Assembly: GCA_012839115.1 (NCBI GenBank)
Contig: DUNX01000038.1
Coordinates: 1-64,000, forward strand
DNA length: 64,000 bases
Origin: Bacillota bacterium
Lineage (GTDB): Bacteria; Bacillota; UBA4882; UBA10575
Direction: 5' to 3'
Shown in pieces: positions 9,607-18,094 of the stretch. The translations under genes were made by a program, and so were the position numbers. The first letter of the stretch is position 1; every line of letters begins with the position of its first letter. A model generated the notes under the pieces. That model saw only the letters and a program-made list of their open reading frames with translations. It searched no databases and was not told the origin of the DNA.

Positions 9607-9795
9607 TTAATCCTTGAACGATCCATCGGTTCTTCGATGATGATAACGTAAAGCGTGCCTGCACTGGGGACATTTACGGACAAACAACCCCAAGTTCCAG
9701 CTTAACACCAATCCGTATAATAGTGTAAACGGAAAGATCAGCAACTTGATTATACCGGGCCGGGTACATTTGGAACAATCACGGCATCCCGCCAT
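9607..9795 (-). CDS. small membrane protein with two Cys-rich (zinc-knuckle-like) clusters
   Basis: A 62-residue ORF starting at the ATG ending at 9795; GGAAGGA lies ~8 nt upstream on the minus strand, and a TTG six bases earlier is less likely. The order is MAGCRDCSKC at the N-terminus, a hydrophobic span IIKLLIFPFTLLYGLVL with LSWNLGLF, then RKCPQCRH and a basic tail. Two CxxC-type clusters flanking one membrane segment suggest a metal-binding membrane peptide. I do not recognise a named family. It lies alone between the tRNA terminator and manA, on the opposite strand. Confidence 0.6.
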   Translation of the reverse strand: MAGCRDCSKCTRPGIIKLLIFPFTLLYGLVLSWNLGLFVRKCPQCRHALRYHHRRTDGSFKD

Positions 9796-9934
9796 AAGCA
9801 ATCAGTCCTTCCGGATCTTACTAATATGCGGGTACTAGGATATATATGCGGATGTCAGGTGGATATGAACAGGCAAACCTGAAAACGCCTGCTGCTTGAG
9901 GCGTTCATTACCTGTGGCAGGCAACAGCCGGCAT

Positions 9935-9960
9935 GCTTTTTTATTGATCAATAAAAAAGC
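9935..9960. repeat. perfect 26-bp AT-rich palindrome upstream of manA
   Basis: Arms 9935-9947 and 9948-9960 are exact reverse complements centred on TGATCA, with A6/T6 tracts in each arm. It ends 13 bp before the manA ribosome site. It could be an operator, or a terminator-like hairpin in either direction. Confidence 0.7.
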
Positions 9961-9989
9961 AAAAAAGCCGGGAAGGAGGTGCCCGGGGA

Positions 9990-11024
9990 TTGCTGTATCC
10001 TTTGCGGTTTGAACCAATATATAAAGAGCGGATCTGGGGCGGAACCGGCCTGCGGGATGAATTTGACCGGGAGCTTCCCAGCGATAAAATCGGTGAGAGT
10101 TGGGAGATTACCTGCAGGGATAATGGTGACAGCCGGGTGGCCGCCGGTCCCTTAAAGGGCAAATACTTAACGGAACTGGTTAACGATTTCGGCCCGGAGT
10201 TGTTGGGCAGGAAAATAGCCGGGGTTGTGTACGGGAGCGCACGCGGAGTTGCGCCCGGGGACACGCGCGGTGTCGCACACGGCGCGCGTGGGCGTTATGG
10301 TTTCCCGCTCTTATTGAAAATCCTCGATGCACGGGAGATCCTTTCCGTACAGGTGCACCCGGATAACGGGTTTGCCGCCACCCATGAAGGTTCTGCGGGA
10401 AAAAGCGAGGTCTGGTATATCCTGAAAGCCCGGCCGGGTGCGAAGATCATTTACGGGCTCAAGCCGGGAATTGCAAAGGAGGAGTTTATTACCGCCCTTG
10501 ACCGCGGCCAACTGGCGGAATGCCTGAATGAGGTGGAGGTCAAGCCGGGCGAGATCTATCCCATTCATCCCGGTCTAGTGCATGCGCTGGGGAAAGGGAT
10601 TATGGTCGTGGAATTACAGCAAAATTCCGACCTCACCTACCGGGTATTTGACTGGAACCGCACGGACGAGCAGGGGCGGGCCCGTCCTTTACACGTGGAA
10701 AAAGCACTGCAGGTTATTGAGTTTAGCAAAGCTCCGCCCCGGGGGTTTGATCCGGAAGAGGCGGACGGCAGTTTCTTATTGGAAAATGAATGTTTTTCCC
10801 TTTTGTATCAGCGGGTGGCAGGAGAAAAAAACATGAACCAAAGTCCTGAGACTTTTACCATCATAACCGTTGTGGCAGGAGAGGGAGAACTGCAGCATAA
10901 GGGAGGGGTTTATCCTTTATGGTACGGGGATTCCTATTTGCTCCCCGCCTGTCTCGGGCATTATACCCTCTGCGGCCGGATGAAACTCTTGTTTGGGTCG
11001 GCCAACAAGCCTTTACAAAAGTGA
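9990..11024 (+). CDS. manA: mannose-6-phosphate isomerase, class I
   Basis: A zinc enzyme interconverting mannose-6-phosphate and fructose-6-phosphate. Bacillus-type features are LRFEPIYKERIWGG at the start, the zinc/active-site motif LSVQVHPDN, the region EVWYILKARPGAKIIYG, the YPIHPGLVHALGKGIMVVELQQNSD cupin motif, and TYRVFDWNR. Residues ~81-102 (from YGSARGVAPGDTRG) are an insertion between KIAG and YGFPLLLKILDA that homologues lack; it is encoded by a dense CpG-rich tract. The start is TTG 9990, eight bases after AAGGAGGTG. The convergent GH130 phosphorylase suggests joint mannoside use. Confidence 0.92.
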   Translation: MLYPLRFEPIYKERIWGGTGLRDEFDRELPSDKIGESWEITCRDNGDSRVAAGPLKGKYLTELVNDFGPELLGRKIAGVVYGSARGVAPGDTRGVAHGARGRYGFPLLLKILDAREILSVQVHPDNGFAATHEGSAGKSEVWYILKARPGAKIIYGLKPGIAKEEFITALDRGQLAECLNEVEVKPGEIYPIHPGLVHALGKGIMVVELQQNSDLTYRVFDWNRTDEQGRARPLHVEKALQVIEFSKAPPRGFDPEEADGSFLLENECFSLLYQRVAGEKNMNQSPETFTIITVVAGEGELQHKGGVYPLWYGDSYLLPACLGHYTLCGRMKLLFGSANKPLQK

Positions 11025-11099
11025 GGAGATTCTGTCAACGTATTACGCGCGCGAAAAGAGAAAGGTCTTCCGTTACAGAGGGGTTACGCCAAGAACAGA

Positions 11100-11138
11100 G
11101 AAGAGGTTCTCCTTGCCGGGGAGAACCTCTTCTTTTTT
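11100..11138 (+). terminator. Rho-independent terminator after manA
   Basis: A perfect 13-bp stem (11100-11112 with 11120-11132) with a 7-nt loop, followed by six T. It separates manA from the convergent GH130 gene. Confidence 0.9.
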
Positions 11139-11188
11139 GACTGCTATTTTCCACTGTTATCAGGACTTCAATTGCTGGGAGGTAACTG

Positions 11189-12184
11189 TTAACAAAGGGA
11201 ATTTTCTTTGGTGAAGGCGATGAGTTCGTCCACATAGGCAAAGGCCAAAGCGGTCACGGTGTCGGCCGCTCCATAGTAGATGGCCAGCCGTCCGGTGGCT
11301 GTATCACACAAAGCCGCACAGGGAAAGACCACATTGGGAACGTCCCCGACACATTCATAATCTTTTTGTGGGGAGAGGAGATACGGGGCTGTTCTGTACC
11401 TTACCTTCCAGGGCTCGTCCAGATCCAACAGAGCCGCGCCCATACTGTAAACATAACCATTACAAGAGGTCAGGACGCCATGGTAGATTAGGAGCCAGCC
11501 TTCGGTGGTTTCAATCGGGACCGGACCCGCGCCGATTTTTGTCGATTGCCATCCCCCTGCCGGCCGCATCACCAGCCGGTGCCGGCCCCAATGGAGCAGA
11601 TCCGGACTCTCGCTGTAAAAGATATCGCCAAAGGGGGTATGGCCCATGTCGCTGGGCCGGCTCAGCATGGCATACTTCCCCCGGATTTTCCTGGGAAAAA
11701 GCACACCGTTGCGGTTGAATGGCAAAAAGGCGTTCTCCAGTTGTAAGAATTCTTCAAAATCATATGTATAGGCCAGGCCAATGGTGGGGTAACCTGCATA
11801 ACCGTTACACCAGGTGAGATAGTAACAGTCTTCAAGCAGGCAAACTCTTGGATCGTAGCGGCCATAGTTGTACGCGGCGATCTCAGGATCGGCCCCTTTG
11901 AAAACAATGGGCTCAGGAGAGATCCGCCAGTTCAAACCGTCATCGCTCTCTCCCCGGTGCAGATTCATGCGGCGGCATTTGTCATCACAACGGAAAACCC
12001 CGGTAAACTTGTGGTTAAAAGGAATAACCGCGCTGTTAAATATACTGTTGGAGGTGGGAATTGCGTCTCTGGGAATCACCGGGTTTTTTGAATAACGCCA
12101 CACCGGATCCGAAGAACCGGCCGGCCGGTCTTCCCAAGGAATATTTGGTAAATCGACGCCAATAACAGTTCTCTTCTGCGGCAT
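11189..12184 (-). CDS. GH130-family beta-mannoside phosphorylase/glycosidase
   Basis: A 331-residue single-domain five-bladed propeller protein. GH130 hallmarks are the GRYDPR motif with candidate catalytic Asp111, [26 protein letters not shown], and the phosphate/sugar-site motif [26 protein letters not shown]. Family members phosphorolyse beta-1,4-mannosyl-glucose or manno-oligosaccharides to mannose-1-phosphate; a few hydrolyse. No signal peptide is seen, so it is cytoplasmic. AGGAAGGGG precedes the ATG. With manA next door, intracellular manno-oligosaccharide breakdown is likely; the subfamily cannot be set by eye. Confidence 0.85.
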   Translation of the reverse strand: MPQKRTVIGVDLPNIPWEDRPAGSSDPVWRYSKNPVIPRDAIPTSNSIFNSAVIPFNHKFTGVFRCDDKCRRMNLHRGESDDGLNWRISPEPIVFKGADPEIAAYNYGRYDPRVCLLEDCYYLTWCNGYAGYPTIGLAYTYDFEEFLQLENAFLPFNRNGVLFPRKIRGKYAMLSRPSDMGHTPFGDIFYSESPDLLHWGRHRLVMRPAGGWQSTKIGAGPVPIETTEGWLLIYHGVLTSCNGYVYSMGAALLDLDEPWKVRYRTAPYLLSPQKDYECVGDVPNVVFPCAALCDTATGRLAIYYGAADTVTALAFAYVDELIAFTKENSLC

Positions 12185-12228
12185 TTTTAAACCCCTTCCT
12201 ATTGAATAAACTGGGATATTTACTATCT

Positions 12229-12256
12229 ATTATTCTGAAAAATATCCTTTTGTCAA
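12229..12256 (-). promoter_or_regulatory. promoter of the GH130 gene
   Basis: On the minus strand, TTGACA (12256-12251), a 16-bp spacer, and AATAAT (12234-12229), about 45 bp before the start codon. Confidence 0.65.
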
Positions 12257-12315
12257 GGAATTTCGGAAATACTCTTTATTATGGGATCAATTTCCATTAT
12301 TTTGCCATCTATATC

Positions 12316-12344
12316 TTGACAGGGGTTGTGAAATCTTCTATAAT
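12316..12344 (+). promoter_or_regulatory. consensus sigma-A promoter of metK
   Basis: TTGACA (12316-12321) and TATAAT (12339-12344), both perfect, 17 bp apart. The ~155-nt leader that follows has no recognisable SAM riboswitch and contains a CpG-rich tract at 12359-12426. Confidence 0.9.
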
Positions 12345-12358
12345 CCTGTTTAGATTCA

Positions 12359-12426
12359 TCGCGCATAACGCGGCGCCATGCGCGGCACATTTGCCGGCGC
12401 ACTCGCGCGGTGCGTGCGCGTTCGCA
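12359..12426 (+). repeat. CpG-rich alternating tract in the metK leader
   Basis: About 68 bp dominated by GCGC, GTGCG and CGCAC words, with inner complementary segments (GCAC...GTGC around TCGCGCG) able to fold. It lies wholly in the transcribed leader between the promoter and the metK ribosome site. Confidence 0.5.
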
Positions 12427-12498
12427 ATTTCCCACGCCAGGGGTCTTTTTTTTGCCGTATAGACGAAATGCCGCGCTGTGGCAGAAAGGAAGGGAAAA

Positions 12499-13692
12499 AT
12501 GGGAACCAAGCGACAACTTCTGACATCGGAATCCGTAACAGAGGGACATCCCGACAAGATCTGCGATCAGATCTCCGATGCGATTCTCGATGATATTCTC
12601 AGCAAAGACCCTAATTCCAGGGTGGCCTGTGAGACTGCTGTTACCACCGGGTTGATTTTGGTAATGGGTGAGATCACCACCGATTGTTACGTGGATATAC
12701 CGCATCTTGCCCGGGAGACCGTACGGGAGATTGGGTATACCCGCGCCAAATATGGGTTTGACTCCGAAACTTGCGCGGTCTTGACTACCATCGACGAGCA
12801 GTCGCCCGATATTGCCCTGGGGGTTGATAGTTCTTGGGAGACCCAAACCGGAGAAGGAAAGGATCTCCTTGACAGCCTGGGCGCAGGTGACCAGGGGATG
12901 GTTTTCGGCTACGCTTCCAACGAAACCCCCGAATTCATGCCGGCGCCGATTTTCTACGCCCACCAACTCACCCGCAGGCTGGCGGAGGTGAGAAAAAATG
13001 GGATCCTCCCTTATTTGCGTCCGGACGGGAAATCCCAAGTGACAGTAGAGTATGAAGACGGCCGCCCCGTGAGAATAACGGCGGTAGTGGTTTCTGCCCA
13101 GCATCATCCGGAGGTTGATCTTAAGACTTTCCGCGAGGAGATCCGGGAAGAGGTGATTGACAAGACGCTCCCAGCGGAACTCCTGGACGGGAAGACCAAA
13201 TATTACGTTAACCCCACCGGACGGTTTGTTACCGGCGGGCCACAAGGGGATTCCGGTTTGACCGGGCGGAAAATAATCGTTGATACATACGGCGGCGCCG
13301 CCCGGCACGGCGGGGGCGCGTTTTCCGGGAAAGATCCCACCAAAGTCGATCGTTCCGGTGCTTACGCCGCGCGGTACGTGGCGAAAAATGTGGTCGCCGC
13401 CGGTTTGGCCCGGCGTTGTGAAATACAGGTGGCCTACGCCATCGGGGTGGCCCGTCCTGTTTCCGTGCTGGTCGAGACTTTTGGTACGGAACGGATCGCC
13501 CCGGAGCGTTTGGAGAAATTGGTTACGGAGGTCTTTGACCTTAGGCCGGCGGCGATTATTCGCGATATGGACCTGCGGCGCCCGCTCTACCGGAAGGTAG
13601 CCAGTTATGGACATTTTGGGCGGAACGATCTGGATTTGCCATGGGAGAAGCTGGATAAAGTCGAGATCTTGCGTAAAGAGGCCGGGCTGTAG
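12499..13692 (+). CDS. metK: S-adenosylmethionine synthetase
   Basis: MetK makes SAM from methionine and ATP in the cytoplasm. All core motifs are present: [15 protein letters not shown] at the start, [12 protein letters not shown] (the ATP/methionine loop), [16 protein letters not shown] (P-loop-like), and a C-terminal region with [19 protein letters not shown] 12499 after AGGAAGGG gives the usual 397 residues; a GTG 21 bp upstream lacks a ribosome site and would add non-conserved residues. It is monocistronic, between the divergent GH130 gene and rpmE. Confidence 0.96.
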   Translation: MGTKRQLLTSESVTEGHPDKICDQISDAILDDILSKDPNSRVACETAVTTGLILVMGEITTDCYVDIPHLARETVREIGYTRAKYGFDSETCAVLTTIDEQSPDIALGVDSSWETQTGEGKDLLDSLGAGDQGMVFGYASNETPEFMPAPIFYAHQLTRRLAEVRKNGILPYLRPDGKSQVTVEYEDGRPVRITAVVVSAQHHPEVDLKTFREEIREEVIDKTLPAELLDGKTKYYVNPTGRFVTGGPQGDSGLTGRKIIVDTYGGAARHGGGAFSGKDPTKVDRSGAYAARYVAKNVVAAGLARRCEIQVAYAIGVARPVSVLVETFGTERIAPERLEKLVTEVFDLRPAAIIRDMDLRRPLYRKVASYGHFGRNDLDLPWEKLDKVEILRKEAGL

Positions 13693-13732
13693 GGATCTTT
13701 TGGCGAAGTCGCGCGTGCGCGTTGCTCTTTTC

Positions 13733-13761
13733 TTGCGCATGCCTTACGGTTGTGTTATAAT
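13733..13761 (+). promoter_or_regulatory. promoter of rpmE
   Basis: TTGCGC (13733-13738), 17-bp spacer, perfect TATAAT (13756-13761). The -35 box lies in a GCGC-rich stretch; a 13-base alternating run (from ~13710) is just upstream. Confidence 0.7.
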
Positions 13762-13796
13762 TGAAAAGTTAATAAGTGCAGTAAGAAAGGTGATCG

Positions 13797-14021
13797 ATGC
13801 AGATGAAAAAAGATATTCATCCCGAATACCACCAGGCGAAAGTGACTTGCGTCTGTGGGGAGAGTTTTGTTACCGGTTCGACTAAAAAAGAGATCCGGGT
13901 AGAGATCTGTTCCAAATGCCACCCGTTATTCACCGGGAAACAGCGGATTGTGGATTCCGGTGGCCAGGTGGAAAAATTCCAGAAACGTTTCGGTAAAACC
14001 CAGAAGAAACAGAAGGCTTGA
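13797..14021 (+). CDS. rpmE: 50S ribosomal protein L31 (zinc-binding type)
   Basis: A 74-residue L31 beginning [12 protein letters not shown], with CVC at ~18-20 and CSKC at ~38-41, the four-cysteine zinc form that is replaced by a Cys-less paralogue under zinc starvation in other Bacillota. GGTGATC sits correctly for ATG 13797; ATG 13803 would remove two residues. The basic C-terminal tail binds rRNA. The downstream order DUF1385-prfA-prmC is typical for Clostridia. Confidence 0.94.
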   Translation: MQMKKDIHPEYHQAKVTCVCGESFVTGSTKKEIRVEICSKCHPLFTGKQRIVDSGGQVEKFQKRFGKTQKKQKA

Positions 14022-14067
14022 CAAAGAGGGCGTTTTTACCAAGATAATATCGGGAAGGTGAAAAATC

Positions 14068-15024
14068 TTGCCCAATAATTTTCAATACGGCGGCCAGGGC
14101 GTCCTGGAAGGCGTAATGATGCGTGGCCGGCGTCATTATGCCGTGGCTGTCCGCCGTGGGCCCGGGGATGTTGTGCTGCAAAGCCGGGAGACGGCTTCTT
14201 ATACAGAGAGACATCCCTTATTGAAAAGGCCGTTCATCCGGGGGATAATCGCCCTTGGGGAATCTTTTCTCCTGGGGTTGAGGGCCTTGGAATTCTCCGC
14301 CAATCAGTTAATGGAAGCCGAAGGCGAAGGGGAAATTACCACCCGGGAGATGGTCGTAACGATCATTTTGGCCTTGGGAATGACGGTTCTTCTCTTCATC
14401 GCCCTCCCTTTGTTTATCCGCCAGATAATCAGCGGTTATCTCCCGGGGATCTTTTGGCGGAACCTCAGCGAGGGAGTGGTACGGGTTCTGATCCTGATGG
14501 GGTATATTTTAGCCGTTTCTGTGGTCAAAGATATCCAGCGGGTCTTTGCTTATCATGGTGCGGAGCATCAGGTGATCCACACCTATGAGGCGGGAGAAGA
14601 ACTGACAGTGGAAAACGCCCGGAAGAAATCGCCGCTTCACCCCAGATGCGGGACGAGTTTTTTGCTTTTTGTCGTCTTAATCAGTGCTCTTGTCTTCTCG
14701 TTCCTGGGCGAACAGACAATGTTAATGCGTTTTCTTTCGCGGTTGTTGCTTTTACCGGTAATAGCCGGTATTTCCTATGAAATAATCAAGCTGGCCGGGA
14801 AGAATCAATCCATTTTTCTTTGGCAGTGGCTGAGTTGGCCCGGTCTTTTGTTACAGCGCCTTACAACCCGGCCTCCGGATGACGAGCAGTTGCAAGTGGC
14901 AATTATGGCATTGCAAGAAGTGTTGAACCAGGAGGAGAAGAAGGAAACCCAACCCCTCCCTTCACAGACGGGGCTGCGTTCTACCGCCGGGAAAATGAAG
15001 AGCGAGGTTGACAGTGGTGTTTGA
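14068..15024 (+). CDS. DUF1385 multi-pass membrane protein (YqhQ family)
   Basis: A 318-residue protein starting at TTG 14068 after GGGAAGGTG. It opens with [26 protein letters not shown], the DUF1385 signature, followed by at least four hydrophobic segments (around residues 95-130, 140-160, 205-225 and 230-250) and the conserved [17 protein letters not shown] and [12 protein letters not shown] motifs. The family is membrane-embedded and of unknown biochemical role; the conserved His/Glu/Cys residues hint at metal binding. It ends inside the start of prfA. TTGACA at 14018 near the rpmE stop may give a secondary promoter. Confidence 0.9.
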   Translation: MPNNFQYGGQGVLEGVMMRGRRHYAVAVRRGPGDVVLQSRETASYTERHPLLKRPFIRGIIALGESFLLGLRALEFSANQLMEAEGEGEITTREMVVTIILALGMTVLLFIALPLFIRQIISGYLPGIFWRNLSEGVVRVLILMGYILAVSVVKDIQRVFAYHGAEHQVIHTYEAGEELTVENARKKSPLHPRCGTSFLLFVVLISALVFSFLGEQTMLMRFLSRLLLLPVIAGISYEIIKLAGKNQSIFLWQWLSWPGLLLQRLTTRPPDDEQLQVAIMALQEVLNQEEKKETQPLPSQTGLRSTAGKMKSEVDSGV

Positions 15025-16096
15025 GAAGTTGAATGCCATCACTAAAAAATATGAAGAATTGGGTAGAAAATTGGCTGACCCGGAAGTGGTGGCCAACCCC
15101 AAGGAAATGCAAAAATTGGCCAAGGCCCATGCGGACCTGGCCGGTATTGTTTCTGTTTACGAAGAATACCGCCAGGTAGAGTCTGATTTGGAGGTTGCCC
15201 GGGGTCTGCTGGAGGAGCAACTTTCCGAAGAAGAGGTAGCCCTGGTTAAAAAAGACCTGGTTGAACTGGAAAAGAAGGAACGGGAGTTATCCCAGGAGTT
15301 AAGATTGCTGCTTATTCCCAAGGATCCGGATGATGAAAAGAATGTCCTCGTGGAGATTAGGGCCGGAACCGGTGGAGAAGAAGCCGCCCTTTTTGCCGGG
15401 GACCTCTTCCGGATGTATACCCGGTATGCCGAGTCCCAGGGGTGGAAGACTGAGATTATGAGTGCCAACCCTACGGAATTGGGGGGGTTTAAAGAGATTA
15501 TCTTTATGGTGGAGGGAAAAGGGGTTTATAACCGCTTGAAGTTTGAGAGCGGGGTCCACAGGGTCCAGCGGGTGCCGGTGACTGAAGCCGGGGGCAGGAT
15601 CCATACCTCTGCCGCCTCTGTCTTTGTTCTACCGGAAGCAGAAGAGGTCGACGTGGAACTGGACCCCAACGACCTGCGGATTGATGTTTACCGTTCTTCC
15701 GGCCACGGGGGACAGAGTGTTAACACCACCGATTCCGCAGTGCGGGTAACCCATTTGCCCACCGGGATGGTTGTTTCCTGTCAGGACGAAAAGTCGCAGT
15801 TGAAAAATAAGGAAAAAGCCTTGAAGGTCCTGCGGGCCAGGCTTTTGGATCAGATGCGCCAGAAACAACAGGAGGAACTGGCCAACACCCGCCGGAGTCT
15901 GGTAAGAACCGGCGACCGGAGTGAAAGGATCCGCACTTATAATTTCCCGCAGAACCGGGTGACCGACCACCGTGTCGGTTTAACTTTACACCGCCTGGAT
16001 GCAATTATCGCCGGAGATCTGGAAGAGATCATTTCTACGCTGCTGATTTCTGAACAAACGGAAAAATTGAAACAGGCGGACGGAACGGGCGGTTGA
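15017..16096 (+). CDS. prfA: peptide chain release factor 1
   Basis: RF1 reads UAA/UAG and triggers peptide release. It has an N-terminal coiled coil, the domain starting [22 protein letters not shown], and the catalytic GGQ loop [20 protein letters not shown] 15017 gives [16 protein letters not shown], matching family N-termini, with GCGAGG nine bases upstream; GTG 15014 and TTG 15008 are alternatives. It overlaps DUF1385 by 8 bp and prmC by 1 bp. PrmC methylates the GGQ glutamine, so the pair is functionally coupled. Confidence 0.95.
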   Translation: MFEKLNAITKKYEELGRKLADPEVVANPKEMQKLAKAHADLAGIVSVYEEYRQVESDLEVARGLLEEQLSEEEVALVKKDLVELEKKERELSQELRLLLIPKDPDDEKNVLVEIRAGTGGEEAALFAGDLFRMYTRYAESQGWKTEIMSANPTELGGFKEIIFMVEGKGVYNRLKFESGVHRVQRVPVTEAGGRIHTSAASVFVLPEAEEVDVELDPNDLRIDVYRSSGHGGQSVNTTDSAVRVTHLPTGMVVSCQDEKSQLKNKEKALKVLRARLLDQMRQKQQEELANTRRSLVRTGDRSERIRTYNFPQNRVTDHRVGLTLHRLDAIIAGDLEEIISTLLISEQTEKLKQADGTGG

Positions 16097-17025
16097 TGAA
16101 GATGCCTGATATCAAGACGGTTCTTACTTCAACCGCTGTTTTTTTTGCCGGTAAGGGCCTGGACGCCGCCCGCCTGGAAGCAGAGGTCCTTTTGGCCCAT
16201 GTCCTAGCCACCGACCGGCTCCACCTTTACTTAATGCCCGACCGGCCATTGGACGCGGAGGAGATACGGAAGTATAAAGAAGTAATCCGCCTCCGGCTCA
16301 TGGGGACGCCCACGGCTTACATCACGGGGAAGAAGTCCTTTCTCAAGTGGGAGTTCAAAGTAACCCCGGAGGTGCTTGTCCCCAGGCCGGAAACGGAACT
16401 ACTGGTGGAAAAGGCGGTGGAGGCGGCGGCCGGGCGGATACCATCGCTAGCAGCGATGACAGCACCGGCTGCGTGCGCGGGTAAAGACCCGGGCGCATGC
16501 CGCCTGTTGGATTTGGGGACCGGCAGCGGCGCGGTGGCAGTCGCCCTTGCCCATTATCTTCCGGAATGCCTGATCGATGCGGTTGATATTTCTCCGGCTG
16601 CGGTGGCGGTGGCAGAAGAGAACTCCCGGTTGCTCGGGATGGAAGAAAGGATCACTTTCTACACGGGCGATCTTTTCTCGGTTTTACCGGAGGAGAAGAA
16701 AGACAGCTATTTAGGGGTTGTCTCCAACCCCCCGTATATCCCCAGCAAAGCCTGGCCCGACCTGCCCAGGGAAGTCCAGGCGGAGCCGCGGGTGGCCCTG
16801 GACGGGGGAGAGGATGGCCTGAAGGTAATTAAAGATATTTTGCACCAGGCCGGCGAGTACCTGATGCCAGCGGGTTTTGTTGCCCTGGAGCATGGGGATG
16901 ATCAACCCTTGCAGGTGGCGGAGATCGCAAGAAATGAAGGATTTCCCCATGTTTGTACATATAAGGATCTTGCCGGACGCTGCCGGGTGACCGTTGTTTC
17001 CCGGGAAAAATGGGAGAAGTCGTGA
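16096..17025 (+). CDS. prmC: protein-(glutamine-N5) methyltransferase, release-factor specific
   Basis: PrmC methylates the glutamine of the GGQ motif in release factors using SAM. The N-terminal helical domain is followed by the Rossmann domain with LLDLGTGSGAVAVALA and the substrate motif VSNPPYIP. The start is taken at ATG 16096 in a TGATG overlap; TTG 16093 and ATG 16102 are possible. Between VPRPETELLVEKAVEAAAG and CRLLDLG are ~20 extra Ala/Pro-rich residues encoded by a GCGTGCGCGGG tract at ~16440-16500. They lie before the SAM motif and probably form a loop. Confidence 0.94.
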   Translation: MKMPDIKTVLTSTAVFFAGKGLDAARLEAEVLLAHVLATDRLHLYLMPDRPLDAEEIRKYKEVIRLRLMGTPTAYITGKKSFLKWEFKVTPEVLVPRPETELLVEKAVEAAAGRIPSLAAMTAPAACAGKDPGACRLLDLGTGSGAVAVALAHYLPECLIDAVDISPAAVAVAEENSRLLGMEERITFYTGDLFSVLPEEKKDSYLGVVSNPPYIPSKAWPDLPREVQAEPRVALDGGEDGLKVIKDILHQAGEYLMPAGFVALEHGDDQPLQVAEIARNEGFPHVCTYKDLAGRCRVTVVSREKWEKS

Positions 17026-17030
17026 TTCTC

Positions 17031-17065
17031 TATGGCGTAGCCATGCGTAGCCATGCGTAGCCATG
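17031..17065 (+). repeat. short 10-bp tandem repeat CCATGCGTAG
   Basis: CCATGCGTAG occurs twice in direct tandem (17041-17060), flanked by partial copies on both sides (GGCGTAG and CCATG). It lies just after the prmC stop and has no coding meaning. Confidence 0.75.
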
Positions 17066-17139
17066 TTTTCTCCATGCCTTGGATAACATAAGACAGTTAC
17101 GGGTTACTACAGATTGCGCATTTTGCGATTGGACGTTTC

Positions 17140-17174
17140 AGCGCTTAAGCCAACAGTGGCGTAGGCGCTTTTTT
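17140..17174 (+). terminator. probable Rho-independent terminator after prmC
   Basis: AGCGC...GCC pairs with GGC...GCGCT through an imperfect stem, followed by TTTTTT. It lies ~115 bp after the prmC stop. Confidence 0.6.
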
Positions 17175-17299
17175 ATTTGGCAAGATCCTGCCGTCGTCAT
17201 CAACGGTATTTGGTGGTAAATGTCTAAAAAACACAGTTTTGCGTAATAATTATAAGGAAACCAAAAATGGACAATTATAAAGGGGAAGGAGGCGGCCGG

Positions 17300-17971
17300 A
17301 TGGGGTCCGGGTTTTGGGAGAAGAGAATCGAGGGCAACCGGAAACAAGCCGAGGAGAACAAGATCTTTTTGACCTCACGGAAAGCCATCCTCTTTAACCT
17401 GATCGGAAGCTCCGGTGCGGGCAAGACCGAAGTAATCCGGAGAACCCACGAAATTTTACAGGGCCGGTTTTTCATCCAGGTGGTGCAGGGTTCGGCCGCA
17501 GCGGAACTGGATATGGCACGGTTACAGGCGGTAGGAATTACTTCATGTGCGGCCAGGACCGGGCGGCAATGGGGGTATCTAAAGGCCGGAGAGGTCGGCG
17601 CCGCCCTGCGGAGGCTGCCGCTTTCCCCGGGCAGCCTGGTTTTTATCGAAAATCCGGGGGAATTGTTCTCGCCTGTCGATTTTCACCTGGGCGAGCATTG
17701 CCGGGTATTGGTACATAGTATCGCCGAGGGTGATGATACACCGGCAAAATTTCCCCGGGCCTATGCCGGGGTTGACCTTGTTATTTTGAACAAGATTGAT
17801 CTTCTCCCTTTTTCCGGGTTCTCCCGGAAGCGGTTCACCGCCCACCTCCGGCAGGTCAACCCGGACGCGGAGGAGTTGGCCCTTTCCTGCCGGACCGGCG
17901 TGGGGTTGAATCACTGGCGGGACTGGCTTTTGAAGTTTTGCGGGGAAAGCCCGTTTGAGGAGAGCGGTTGA
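17300..17971 (+). CDS. HypB-like G3E GTPase lacking the usual metal ligands
   Basis: 223 residues with the HypB/UreG fold: Walker A GSSGAGKTE, EGDDTPAKFP, VILNKIDLLP (G4) and the FIENPGEL strand. HypB inserts nickel into hydrogenase, binding metal in its G domain through a Cys-His pair (GCHLDA-like) and a Cys in NLVCPA. Here the equivalents read RTGRQWGYLKA and GELFSPVD, so these ligands appear absent, and there is no His-rich N-terminus. No hyp, hydrogenase or urease gene is nearby. AAGGAGG fixes ATG 17300. It may be a metallochaperone for another metal or a repurposed GTPase. Confidence 0.75.
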   Translation: MGSGFWEKRIEGNRKQAEENKIFLTSRKAILFNLIGSSGAGKTEVIRRTHEILQGRFFIQVVQGSAAAELDMARLQAVGITSCAARTGRQWGYLKAGEVGAALRRLPLSPGSLVFIENPGELFSPVDFHLGEHCRVLVHSIAEGDDTPAKFPRAYAGVDLVILNKIDLLPFSGFSRKRFTAHLRQVNPDAEELALSCRTGVGLNHWRDWLLKFCGESPFEESG

Positions 17972-18004
17972 GTCAAGGCCGGAGGCTTTGCAACAGAAGG
18001 ATAA

Positions 18005-18033
18005 TTGACTTTTTACCCCTGCCATGCTATACT
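18005..18033 (+). promoter_or_regulatory. promoter of hom
   Basis: TTGACT (18005-18010), 17-bp spacer, TATACT (18028-18033); the hom start is 62 bp downstream. Confidence 0.75.
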
Positions 18034-18094
18034 AACAGAAGTTACGCTGGATATTTCTCTCTTTTTTTTTATGAGAAGATTATAGGAGAAAGAG

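Noticed and set aside
12345-12498. A SAM riboswitch upstream of metK
   Set aside because: The conserved SAM-I core could not be found; the leader is dominated by CpG-rich alternating sequence.
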